Below are positions 21,644 to 30,867 of a stretch of DNA of 64,000 nucleotides, in pieces; position 1 is the stretch's first letter; each line of letters starts with the position of its first letter. The position numbers and the translations under genes are program-made. The stretch covers positions 1-64,000 of the forward strand of contig DUOD01000065.1 of the NCBI GenBank assembly GCA_012838995.1. The letters are read 5' to 3'. This DNA is from Clostridiales bacterium. GTDB lineage: Bacteria; Bacillota; Clostridia; DUOD01. Under the pieces are notes generated by a model. The model ran no database searches. It worked only from the letters and a program-made list of their open reading frames with translations, and was not told the origin of the DNA.

Positions 21644-22378
21644 ATGGAGAAATCATATAAAGATATACTCTTTATGTATAGATGGCTGGTTATAAAACTG
21701 TATAAAAAGATCAAATTATTGATAAAGGGCCAGATATATTACATAAGCGGCAGCGGAGCCCTTCCCCCTCCTCTGACAAGTGCCGAGGAAGTAGTACTTG
21801 TAGAGCGTTTAAGCAAAGGCGATATTTCAGTAAAATCAATACTAATTGAAAGGAATTTAAGACTGGTTGTTTATATAGCAAGGAAATTTGAGAATACGGG
21901 TATAGGCGTGGAGGACTTGGTTTCTATTGGTACCATAGGACTTATAAAGGCGGTAAATACCTTTGATCCAGCAAAAAAGATCAAGCTTGCCACCTATGCT
22001 TCAAGGTGTATTGAAAATGAGATTTTAATGTATTTAAGGCGAAATTGCAAGATAAAGGCTGAAATCTCCTTTGACGAGCCCCTTAATATAGATTGGGACG
22101 GCAATGAACTTTTGCTGTCCGATATACTGGGCACCGAAAATGATCTGGTATACAAATATATTGAAGACGAGGTAGATAAAGAATTGCTTGCCATAGCCAT
22201 GGAAAAGCTGACGGAACGGGAAAAGAAGATCATGGAACTGAGGTTTGGATTGGACGACGGTATAGAAAAGACGCAAAAGGAAGTGGCAGATATGCTGGGT
22301 ATATCTCAATCTTATATATCCCGACTGGAAAAGCGAATAATAAAACGCCTTAAAAAAGAAATTAACAGAATGGTATAA
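21644..22378 (+). CDS. sigE: RNA polymerase sporulation sigma factor SigE precursor
   Basis: Pro-sequence plus sigma-70 region 2 ([39 protein letters not shown]) and region 4. Confidence 0.95.
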   Translation: MEKSYKDILFMYRWLVIKLYKKIKLLIKGQIYYISGSGALPPPLTSAEEVVLVERLSKGDISVKSILIERNLRLVVYIARKFENTGIGVEDLVSIGTIGLIKAVNTFDPAKKIKLATYASRCIENEILMYLRRNCKIKAEISFDEPLNIDWDGNELLLSDILGTENDLVYKYIEDEVDKELLAIAMEKLTEREKKIMELRFGLDDGIEKTQKEVADMLGISQSYISRLEKRIIKRLKKEINRMV

Positions 22379-22392
22379 TTTTGCCTTTAGAC

Positions 22393-22474
22393 ATTCATCC
22401 ATCCCCGGTGAATATTTTTTTTTTTGCTGGCAATAATGAACTTATAGCCACTTCAATGCTGGGGATGGAGGAAT
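22393..22474 (+). promoter_or_regulatory. Long inverted repeat in the sigG leader pairing with the sigG RBS/start
   Basis: ATTCATCCATCCCC (22393-22406) pairs 13/14 with GGGGATGGAGGAAT (22461-22474), which contains the RBS and the first two bases of the ATG. Confidence 0.7.
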
Positions 22475-23252
22475 GACTATGCTAATAAACAAAGTTGAAA
22501 TATGTGGGGTTAATACTTCAAAACTTCCTGTATTAACAAACGAAAAGATGAAAGAGCTTTTCAAAAGGATGCATAACGGAGACCAAAGCGCAAGGGAAGA
22601 GTTCATAAAAGGTAATTTAAGGTTGGTATTGAGCGTTATCCAGCGATTTAATAACAGGGGCGAACATGTGGATGATTTGTTTCAAGTAGGATGTATAGGC
22701 TTGATTAAAGCAATCGATAATTTTGATGTAAGTCAGAATGTGAAGTTTTCTACCTATGCCGTACCCATGATTATCGGTGAAATAAGAAGATATCTAAGGG
22801 ACAATAATTCCATAAGGGTAAGCAGATCGCTTAGGGATATTGCTTATAAGGCGTTACAGGTCAGGGATCAGCTGATAAATAAAAACTCCAAGGAACCCAC
22901 GATATCGGAAATTGCCAAAGAATTAAATTTATCCAGGGAAGAAGTGGTTTTTGCCCTGGACGCCATCCAGGATCCCATTTCCCTATTTGAGCCTATTTAC
23001 CACGACGGTGGAGACGCAATATATGTCATGGATCAGGTAAGCGATGACAAGAACCAGGACGAAACATGGTTGGAAGGAATCGCTTTGAGAGAAGCGTTGA
23101 GAAAGTTGAATGACAGGGAAAAACTTATACTCTCCCTAAGGTTTTTTGAAGGGCGTACCCAAATGGAGGTTGCAGAAGAAATAGGCATTTCCCAGGCCCA
23201 GGTATCGAGATTGGAAAAAACGGCCCTAAGTCACATGAGAAAGTATATTTAA
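22473..23252 (+). CDS. sigG: RNA polymerase sporulation sigma factor SigG
   Basis: NKVEICGVNTSKLPVL N-terminus characteristic of SigG; sigma-70 regions 2-4. Confidence 0.95.
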   Translation: MTMLINKVEICGVNTSKLPVLTNEKMKELFKRMHNGDQSAREEFIKGNLRLVLSVIQRFNNRGEHVDDLFQVGCIGLIKAIDNFDVSQNVKFSTYAVPMIIGEIRRYLRDNNSIRVSRSLRDIAYKALQVRDQLINKNSKEPTISEIAKELNLSREEVVFALDAIQDPISLFEPIYHDGGDAIYVMDQVSDDKNQDETWLEGIALREALRKLNDREKLILSLRFFEGRTQMEVAEEIGISQAQVSRLEKTALSHMRKYI

Positions 23253-23271
23253 AGGGGACCATCCCCTTCAT
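23253..23271 (+). terminator. Hairpin after sigG
   Basis: AAGGGGA-CCA-TCCCCTT, weak T tract. Confidence 0.5.
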
Positions 23272-23297
23272 TTTACCGAAAAAAGTTGCTCCCTATG

Positions 23298-23543
23298 TTA
23301 GTCGACAATATATTCTTTAATGTCCTGAAAGAGTTGTGAACATTCTTTGCAATTATCCCTTTTACAATGGACGGACAGGGTAGCGGGTTTGCTAAGGTCA
23401 AGGCTGAATATGCCAAGGATTGACTTTGCGTCAACGTTGTGCCTTCCCGATTTTAAGTCGATTTCGTGAGCACAGTTTGACACCTTTGCCACAAAGTTCT
23501 TTACGTCTTGAGCCGATTCCAAGCGTATCTTTACATTTTTCAT
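23298..23543 (-). CDS. HPr-like domain protein lacking the active-site His
   Basis: HPr-like VDAKSILGIFSLDLSKPATLSV around the Ser46 region; GLHARP motif absent. Confidence 0.65.
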   Translation of the reverse strand: MKNVKIRLESAQDVKNFVAKVSNCAHEIDLKSGRHNVDAKSILGIFSLDLSKPATLSVHCKRDNCKECSQLFQDIKEYIVD

Positions 23544-23777
23544 ATCCGTATACCTCCCATCCAACTCTAATTGTTAGTATATCTCAAACCGTCGGGATAT
23601 ACAACATATCTTGAAAACATCCGGAACATTACAGGTCAAGGGTATGGCCAAGGAAAAAACAAACTTTAAATATTCAATCACATTATGGGGAACTATGTTT
23701 ACTTTAACGGTTATAGTTATATTTTTCTATTTTTCAGTACATAATACTATTTAGTGCTGTTAAAGGGGTGATTTTAA

Positions 23778-24779
23778 ATGAAAATAGGAATGCCAAGGGG
23801 CCTGCTGTATTTCCATTACGGTGCGTTATGGGAAACCTTTTTAACGGAGCTGGGGCTTGAGGTTGTAACATCTCCCCCCACAAATAAGCGCATACTCGAC
23901 TTGGGGGTAAAAAACTGTGTGGACGATGCATGCTTACCGGTTAAGTTGTTTCATGGCCATGTGGAATTTCTTAAGGGGAAGGTAGATTATATTTTTATAC
24001 CCAGGATAGTAAGCATAAAACAATGGGAGTATATATGTCCTAAATTTTGTGGTTTGCCTGAAATGGTCAAAAACACCATAAAGGATATGCCCAAAATGTT
24101 ATTGCTGGAACACAACCTGCACAAGCCCAGATCAAATTTTATAAAAGGCTTTTACCAACTTGGCGCTTCCTTGGGTTTTAACATGAAACAGATAAAAAAT
24201 TCCTATAGGAAGGCAGTACAAAGCCAGAGCACCTTCGAAGAACAGTGTAAGATGGGGGTTATTCCATGGTATTTTAACAAGGCATCCCTTAAGGTTTCGA
24301 AAAATAGGGAACATACCATCACCATAGCATTAATAGGCCATCCCTATGTTTTATATGATCATTACGCAAATATGAACATAATATCAAAACTACAGCAACG
24401 GGGGATAAGGGTAATCACCCCGGAGATGGTATTGGAAAGGGAAATCGATAAACATGCAGGGATGCTTAGCAAACCGATGTTCTGGAGCTTCGGCCGCAAG
24501 CTTTATGGCGCGTCGATGTACTATGTAAAGGATTTCTCGGTGGACGGTGTTATATACCTAAGTGCCTTTGCATGCGGTATTGATTCCTTAATTGCCGAAC
24601 TGGCGGAGCGCAAAATCAGGCGGGAAACCAACATCCCAATTGCATTGTTCAATATTGACGAGCACACGGGCGAAGCCGGGATGAATACCAGGCTGGATGC
24701 CTTTATAGATATGGTAATACGGAGGAAGGAACATGAAAATAACCTTTCCACACATGGGAAATACATATATAGCTGCTAA
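23778..24779 (+). CDS. 2-hydroxyacyl-CoA dehydratase-type protein (DUF2229, activase-related)
   Basis: MKIGMPRGLLYFHYGALWETFLTELGLEVVTSPPTN and VDDACLPVKLFHGHV, typical of DUF2229/activase-related proteins. Confidence 0.8.
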   Translation: MKIGMPRGLLYFHYGALWETFLTELGLEVVTSPPTNKRILDLGVKNCVDDACLPVKLFHGHVEFLKGKVDYIFIPRIVSIKQWEYICPKFCGLPEMVKNTIKDMPKMLLLEHNLHKPRSNFIKGFYQLGASLGFNMKQIKNSYRKAVQSQSTFEEQCKMGVIPWYFNKASLKVSKNREHTITIALIGHPYVLYDHYANMNIISKLQQRGIRVITPEMVLEREIDKHAGMLSKPMFWSFGRKLYGASMYYVKDFSVDGVIYLSAFACGIDSLIAELAERKIRRETNIPIALFNIDEHTGEAGMNTRLDAFIDMVIRRKEHENNLSTHGKYIYSC

Positions 24780-25842
24780 AGCCTTTTTTGAAGGATTGGG
24801 GATGGATGTGGTCATTCCCAAACCCTGTAATAAAAGCACGCTGGAGATAGGCACCAAATGCTCTCCGGAGTCCGCATGCCTGCCGCTTAAGGTGAATTTA
24901 GGCAACTATTTGGACTGTATAGAGCGGGGGGCGGATACCGTCATCCTATCGGGCAGTTGCGGGCCCTGTCGATTTGGGTATTACGGGATTGTACAAAAAG
25001 AAATCTTAAAGGACATGGGTTATGACATAGACTTTATAATTATTGATCCGTTACAAGACAGTTTAAAAAGGTTTTTACAGCCCATTAAAAAGCTGTTCAC
25101 CGGCCATAGCCTGGCCAAAATATATAAGGTGGGGCGTGCCGCCTTTCAAGTGGTCAAAGAGATTGACGAACTGGAATATATGACCTTTAAGATAAGGCCC
25201 CGGGAAAAGAGAAAATACGAGACCGATACCGTCTATGCCGACTTTAAAAGGGAGGTACTGAAAGTAACGGGTCCCTATGAAATTTTAGACGTTATCAGAA
25301 AGTACAAACAAAAACTATTGTCCATAGATATTCATAGGGGACTCAATCCATTGAAAATCGGCATTGTAGGCGAGATATACACCATCATAGAACCATACGT
25401 TAACTTGAATGTTGAACAAAAGCTGGGGAACATGGGTGTGGAGGTGGACAGATCGTTGTCCATAAGCAGGTGGATTGATGATAATGTCACCCGCCGCTTT
25501 TTTAGGCCGGGTCATAGGGAGAACGAAGTGGAAAGGGCTGCAAAGCCGTATATACCGCTGTGCGTAGGGGGACATGGAAGGGAATGCGTAGGACATACTC
25601 TATTGTACAGTAGGAAAGGCTACGACGGGATAATTCAAATACTGCCCTTTGGCTGTATGCCCGAGATAGTGGCCGAAAGTGTATTGCCAACCATTCGGAA
25701 GGATACCGGCATACCCATAATGACACTGGTGGTGGATGAACTTACAGGAGAAACGGGTTATAACACACGCCTGGAGGCCTTTGTTGATATGATACTCAGG
25801 AAAAAAGAAAGGAGTAAATCAAAGTGTACAGTGGATATTTAG
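24733..25842 (+). CDS. 2-hydroxyacyl-CoA dehydratase-type protein (activase-related)
   Basis: SPESACLPLKVNLGNYLDCIERGADTVILSGSCGPCRFGYYG; 47-bp overlap with the previous gene. Confidence 0.8.
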   Translation: MKITFPHMGNTYIAAKAFFEGLGMDVVIPKPCNKSTLEIGTKCSPESACLPLKVNLGNYLDCIERGADTVILSGSCGPCRFGYYGIVQKEILKDMGYDIDFIIIDPLQDSLKRFLQPIKKLFTGHSLAKIYKVGRAAFQVVKEIDELEYMTFKIRPREKRKYETDTVYADFKREVLKVTGPYEILDVIRKYKQKLLSIDIHRGLNPLKIGIVGEIYTIIEPYVNLNVEQKLGNMGVEVDRSLSISRWIDDNVTRRFFRPGHRENEVERAAKPYIPLCVGGHGRECVGHTLLYSRKGYDGIIQILPFGCMPEIVAESVLPTIRKDTGIPIMTLVVDELTGETGYNTRLEAFVDMILRKKERSKSKCTVDI

Positions 25843-26828
25843 GTGTTGATGTAGGATCGGTCAGTATCAATTTAATAGTAATGGATGATGATAACCAAGT
25901 AATAGAAAAGCTGTATTTAAGGACGGAAGGAAAACCAATCCTAATGCTCAAGCACGGTCTAAACCTTTTACATAAAAGACTGCCAGCCGGTTTTAAAATC
26001 CTAAGCGTAGGTGTTACCGGGAGCGGTAGAAATCTGGCTTCGTTGATGCTGGGCGCCGACGTGGTCAAAAACGAAATAACGGCCCACGGCGTTGCGGCCA
26101 TTACCTTTGTGCCTGACGTGAAAACCGTACTGGAGATAGGCGGCCAGGATTCCAAAATAATAATTATCAGGGATGGCGTAATCGTTGATTTTGCCATGAA
26201 TACAGTATGCGCTGCAGGTACCGGATCCTTTTTGGACAGGCAGGCCAGCAGGCTAAACGTGCCCATTGAGGAATTTGGTATCAAGGCGTTAAAATCCACC
26301 ACACCCGTAAGAATTGCAGGCAGGTGTGCGGTTTTTGCAGAATCCGATATGATACATAAGCAGCAGCTGGGTTATAACGAGGAAGACATTATCAACGGAT
26401 TGTGTGAGGCATTGGTAAGAAATTTTATAAACAACCTGGGCAAGGGCAAGGAAATCATAGAACCCATAGTATTCCAGGGCGGTGTGGCTGCTAACGTCGG
26501 TATTAAAAGGGCCTTTGAAAAGCTGTTGGAAAAGGAAATTTATATACCGAAAAACTTTGATGTCATGGGAGCCATAGGGGTTGCCATACTGGCCAAGGAA
26601 CACTATGAGAAAACCGGGCATACTTCATTTAAAGGTTTTGATGTGGCGGATATAAATTATAAGACAAAAAGTTTTGAATGCGGCGGATGCGAGAACATTT
26701 GCGAAGTTGTGCAGTTTATTGCCGATGACAAGGTAGTCGCCAGATGGGGAGACAGATGCGGTAAATGGAGCAACATGTCAAAGGATGGGGTTGAAGCAAA
26801 GGAAGGCGAGAAAAAGGCAATGGCGTGA
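25824..26828 (+). CDS. Acyl-CoA dehydratase activase (BadF/BadG/BcrA/BcrD ASKHA ATPase)
   Basis: GVDVGSVSINLIVMD, EIGGQDSKII, NTVCAAGTGSFLDRQASRL, AGRCAVFAESD. Confidence 0.92.
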   Translation: MYSGYLGVDVGSVSINLIVMDDDNQVIEKLYLRTEGKPILMLKHGLNLLHKRLPAGFKILSVGVTGSGRNLASLMLGADVVKNEITAHGVAAITFVPDVKTVLEIGGQDSKIIIIRDGVIVDFAMNTVCAAGTGSFLDRQASRLNVPIEEFGIKALKSTTPVRIAGRCAVFAESDMIHKQQLGYNEEDIINGLCEALVRNFINNLGKGKEIIEPIVFQGGVAANVGIKRAFEKLLEKEIYIPKNFDVMGAIGVAILAKEHYEKTGHTSFKGFDVADINYKTKSFECGGCENICEVVQFIADDKVVARWGDRCGKWSNMSKDGVEAKEGEKKAMA

Positions 26829-26918
26829 CAGTATTTAAAAAATCATGGATAAAATTAAATGGCTAAACAAACAATACAGATAGATTATATTTTGTGAATA
26901 TAAAAGGAGGAATAAATA

Positions 26919-27113
26919 TTGGAATCCCCAAGCAAGCAACAGAAGATGTACGTGGCCTCGGTTTGTCCGGAGTACAGGTCCAGGGAAAGCGCCCTAAAGT
27001 CAGTACAAAATATACATTCCGATCAGCCCTTAAGCTGTGACGGGTGTATCCACTGGAATGATGCAAGGTGTAAAATATTCGATGATATATTGGCGCGGAT
27101 AGACCAGACGTGA
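26919..27113 (+). CDS. Small hypothetical protein with CxxC
   Basis: 64 aa with RBS (AAAGGAGG); CDGCIHWNDARC. Confidence 0.5.
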   Translation: MESPSKQQKMYVASVCPEYRSRESALKSVQNIHSDQPLSCDGCIHWNDARCKIFDDILARIDQT

Positions 27114-27174
27114 TTATAATTTAATAGGGGGGTCTGTAACATGCCAAGATAAAAAAGTACCGGCCGTGGTGGGA

Positions 27175-27535
27175 TTACATTTGGTCGATTTGCTGCCACA
27201 GCCGTTGGATTAGCATAATAGTGGCAGAGCTGTTGGATTTATCCCGTTCTTTCAAATATGCCTTTAGTTTTACAAAGTTATCTTCTATATCATTAACGTA
27301 GTCATGGTCTATATCTATCTGCAGTAACGGTTTGATTTTTTGCCAGGTTTTTTCTGTACTTTTTAGACTGCTCTTTGCTTCTTCCCATTTTTCCTTGTTA
27401 ATATAGCTTTCCGTTCCAGCCAGTTGTTTGGAAAATTGGCTGCTGCTGTCCAACGATCCTTTAAAAAAAGTGCAGCTATATACCGAAAATAAAAAAAGGT
27501 TTAAGGAATACCAATAATAAAATTGTTTTTTTCAA
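27175..27535 (-). pseudogene. DUF4363-like protein gene, apparent +1 frameshift near the N-terminus
   Basis: TTG start with strong AGGAGG RBS gives MKKTILLLVFLKPFFIFGI*; removing one base from the A7 run at 27491-27497 gives MKKTILLLVFLKPFLFSVYSCTFFKGSLDSSSQF... joined to the 92-aa ORF. Confidence 0.65.
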
Positions 27536-27555
27536 ATACAATACCTCCTTACTTT

Positions 27556-28278
27556 TTAAGTGGTAGTATCGATTATATAATAGGGCTTATCTCCCTTAAG
27601 ATCGACATACAGTTTACCCGTGGTATCCAGTTGGGCCAATGCTATCTCGCTGATGTCATGTATATTATGTTTCATAAGTTGATGGTGCAGCCAAGCTTTG
27701 GACAGGTTCAAGGATTGTAGGGCATCCGATAGAAGTATTCCTCCGTTTACCAGGTTTGTAGGCAATCCCTTATACTGGGTTGGAATGTTTAAGTCGCCGG
27801 CAGTGACCGGCTGTTTTTGGGATTTTTTCTGTACGCTAAGCCGGCCGTTGGTTTCCAACAAAGCAAATTCAACGTCGGTTATATCGAACACGCCTTGAAC
27901 TCTAAGTTGGGATAATAGGTCATCAATGGAAATCCTCACTTTTTTCAGGTTGTTATCCAGTATCTTTCCGTTTTCAATAACCACCGTTGCCTCACCTTCC
28001 ACCATCTTACGGATCCAGACGATGTGCAGACATAAGAAAGCCAATAAAAGGGGCAGCAATATCCACATGGCCATGCCTACCAAGGTGGCAAGGGTATTTT
28101 GGTTCACCTGTACCGATAGGGTGGAGGCAATGGAGCCAATGGTGATACCTACTATATAATCAAAAAAGGTAAGTTCGGATACTTGTTGCTTGCCCATGAT
28201 GCGTACCAGGATAAGCAGGGAGAAAAATGATATAAAAGACCGTATTATCACCACAAATATAATTGACAAAGCCATCAC
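27556..28278 (-). CDS. DUF421 (YetF-like) membrane protein
   Basis: Three N-terminal TMs, VRIMGKQQVSELTFFDYIVGITIGSIAS signature. Confidence 0.88.
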   Translation of the reverse strand: MMALSIIFVVIIRSFISFFSLLILVRIMGKQQVSELTFFDYIVGITIGSIASTLSVQVNQNTLATLVGMAMWILLPLLLAFLCLHIVWIRKMVEGEATVVIENGKILDNNLKKVRISIDDLLSQLRVQGVFDITDVEFALLETNGRLSVQKKSQKQPVTAGDLNIPTQYKGLPTNLVNGGILLSDALQSLNLSKAWLHHQLMKHNIHDISEIALAQLDTTGKLYVDLKGDKPYYIIDTTT

Positions 28279-28574
28279 CCCAGCGCTGCTTTTGATTTAT
28301 CGTTCTTTATTATCTCTTATTGAAAAATTTGTATTCACAATTCCTATTTTGGCATTTTGCCCATATCGCAGTTAAATAGCAGACATTGCAAAATATAAAA
28401 GCATTATCTTTAAAGAAAATTCTTCGATGGAAAATAAGATCTAGATCAACAGCGTAAAACTATTAAAAATATATTAAAAACAAGGGATTTCAATTGAAAT
28501 TATTTATAATATGGGCATATAATTGTATAGCAGGATTTTGTTACATTAATATGAATTAAGAGAGGAATCCTTCC

Positions 28575-29888
28575 ATGAAATCAAAGGTTATAATATCGGT
28601 TATTAGCATTTGTTTAATCCTCGGAGGCGTCGCAGGCTATTTTGTTCATCAGATGAGCAACCCGGTAAAGGTTTTTGAGACGGAATCATCGGATAATTAC
28701 GAGTTAAAAACAGCAAGGGCAAACGTACGGCAATACGACATAGATTACGGTTTTATGAAGGGTAGGGTTAATATTCTGCTGCTGGGTTTGGATCTAAATG
28801 AACAGCGGCTTAAGACCATGGGCGCTTTTAGGACAGACACCATCATGTTGTTTTCGGTAGATTTCGTCAATAAAAAGATTGCCGTTTTGTCCATACCCAG
28901 GGATACATATGTGCTAATTCCCCGTGTCAATACCTACGATAAAATAAACAGCGCCTTTGCCCATGGCGGAGGTCTTAATGGGGCCGGCTTTGCCTTAACC
29001 CGGGAAACGGTGACTGACTTTCTGGGCGGCATTCCAATCAACTATCATGTGGGACTTGGCATGGACGTAGTAGAGGAAATAATCGATGCAATGGGAGGTT
29101 TAGAGCTGGCAGTAGACGTGCCGGTGAAGTTGGGGAACAGGGAACTGAAGATAGGAAAACAAAAGTTAACAGGGCAGCAGGTTATGGATTACAGCAGATG
29201 GCGGTACACCCCCAAGGGTGACATAGACAGGGTAGAAAGGCAGCAAAGGGTTATTATGGCCATCTTTAACCAGCTGCTTAGGCTGGATCAGCTGAAAAAC
29301 ATTCCCCAAATATATAGCCTTGTTAAGGAAAAGGTATATACCGATCTGGATTTTACCAAAATTGCGACTTTGGCATTTTTCGCAAAGGATCTTACCATGG
29401 ACGATATAAAAACCTACAAGATAGACGGTGATTTTTTGGATATCGACGGTATCAGTTATTGGGGTGTCTACCAAAGGGATAAGCAACGGTTGATAAAAGA
29501 AATCTTTGGCGTGGAAATAGAAGTTGATATGAACGATGATGTGCATTATCTGAAGCGGAGAATACTAATGGAGCAGCGGGAGGAGCAAAGGAGACAGGAG
29601 GAAGAATTAAGAAAAAAAGATGAATATATGGAAAAAGACAAGATTCAACCCGAGAAAGAGCAGCCCGAAGACAAACCCGTCGGCGGAGAGCAACCTAAAG
29701 ACAAACAGCCCCAAGAGGAACAACCCGAGGAGAAAAAACCTGAAGAAAAACAACCTGAAGAAAAACAGCCGGTAGAGGAACAGCCAAAAGACGGACAGTC
29801 CGAGGGCAAACAACCCAAGAACGAGTCGTCCCAAGGCAAGCAACCCAAAGGGCAGCCCCAAGACGGCAAACAGTCCGATGAGGGGTAA
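28575..29888 (+). CDS. LytR-CpsA-Psr (LCP) family protein with acidic/Gln-Pro-Lys repeat tail
   Basis: NILLLGLDLNEQR...RTDTIMLFSVDFVNKKIAVLSIPRDTYV; DYSRWRYTPKGDIDRVERQQRV. Confidence 0.92.
   Translation: MKSKVIISVISICLILGGVAGYFVHQMSNPVKVFETESSDNYELKTARANVRQYDIDYGFMKGRVNILLLGLDLNEQRLKTMGAFRTDTIMLFSVDFVNKKIAVLSIPRDTYVLIPRVNTYDKINSAFAHGGGLNGAGFALTRETVTDFLGGIPINYHVGLGMDVVEEIIDAMGGLELAVDVPVKLGNRELKIGKQKLTGQQVMDYSRWRYTPKGDIDRVERQQRVIMAIFNQLLRLDQLKNIPQIYSLVKEKVYTDLDFTKIATLAFFAKDLTMDDIKTYKIDGDFLDIDGISYWGVYQRDKQRLIKEIFGVEIEVDMNDDVHYLKRRILMEQREEQRRQEEELRKKDEYMEKDKIQPEKEQPEDKPVGGEQPKDKQPQEEQPEEKKPEEKQPEEKQPVEEQPKDGQSEGKQPKNESSQGKQPKGQPQDGKQSDEG
29640..29880 (+). repeat. Imperfect in-frame repeats coding E/K/Q/P-rich tail
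   Basis: Repeating GARGAACAACCC/GAAGAAAAACARCC units, protein (E)E(K/Q)QPEEKKPEEKQPEEKQP. Confidence 0.8.
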
Positions 29889-29917
29889 TCTATTACCCGG
29901 TATAAGGAAGGAGTATT

Positions 29918-29958
29918 ACAAAAGAACTGTAATGTTATTACAGTTCTTTTGTTTTTTT
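29918..29958 (+). terminator. Strong terminator-type hairpin between LCP and M23 genes
   Basis: Perfect 16-bp stem ACAAAAGAACTGTAAT-GTT-ATTACAGTTCTTTTGT followed by T6. Confidence 0.8.
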
Positions 29959-29971
29959 GGAGTTGATAGTT

Positions 29972-30772
29972 ATGGCAATAAAATTAAATACTGGGAAAAT
30001 ATCCAAAGTATTTATTATATCTCTATCGTTAATTATAATCATAATTTTTATACTATGTGTGTACTGTAATCATGGACTGTATTATGAACTCCATGATTTT
30101 GAAGACGACTTATTGGAAAAATATTTTAATGCTCAGCACAATCATAATGTACCTTGGTATTATATCTCCTCCTATTTTATATTAAAGGGCGCGGACAGCC
30201 CATCGGATACGGAAATCAAAAAGACGGCCCTAAAGATTCGTAAAATCCTTGACGAGAAAAGGGGATTGGAAGAATTTATAGAAAAGTATAATTTAAGAGG
30301 ATTTGGTCTTGAGGTATTTAGACACAATGCCATTGACGATATTTTAAAGGATAAGGTTTTTCCCATTGACACAAATGCAGACTATAAATATGACAATGAC
30401 TGGCATTATCCCAGGACTTTCGGTGGGGACAGGAAGCATGAAGGCACGGATATATTTTGCCAAAAGGGCACTGCTGTACGAACGGTAAGTGACGGTAAGA
30501 TTACCCGTCTGGGCTGGAACACCCTGGGCGGATGGCGGGTGGGTATTAGATATAAAAGGAACATATATTTTTATTATGCCCATTTATGCTGTTACGAGGA
30601 CGGCATTTTCGAAGGCATGACGGTAAAAAAGGGACAGATAATTGGTTATGTCGGCGACTCGGGGTACGGTGCCGAGGGCACAACCGGCAAATTCCAGCCC
30701 CATCTGCATTTTGGGATATATCAAAAGGACAAGGCCTACAATCCATATCCCTTTCTAATTATGTGGGAATGA
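29972..30772 (+). CDS. M23 family metallopeptidase (membrane-anchored)
   Basis: N-term TM; HEGTDIFCQKGTAVRTVSDG and HLHFGIY zinc-peptidase motifs; ATG 29972 with GGAG RBS. Confidence 0.88.
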   Translation: MAIKLNTGKISKVFIISLSLIIIIIFILCVYCNHGLYYELHDFEDDLLEKYFNAQHNHNVPWYYISSYFILKGADSPSDTEIKKTALKIRKILDEKRGLEEFIEKYNLRGFGLEVFRHNAIDDILKDKVFPIDTNADYKYDNDWHYPRTFGGDRKHEGTDIFCQKGTAVRTVSDGKITRLGWNTLGGWRVGIRYKRNIYFYYAHLCCYEDGIFEGMTVKKGQIIGYVGDSGYGAEGTTGKFQPHLHFGIYQKDKAYNPYPFLIMWE

Positions 30773-30867
30773 ATTGGGCGCCCTCATTCTTGATATAAAA
30801 AAATAAATATACTATAATCAAAAGATACACTTCATTTATAAACTATACTTTTGTAAAGGAGATCCAT

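Noticed and set aside
29607-29869. Minus-strand Leu/Phe- or Cys/Ser-rich ORFs opposite the LCP tail
   Set aside because: Composition is a by-product of the E/K/Q/P repeat on the + strand.
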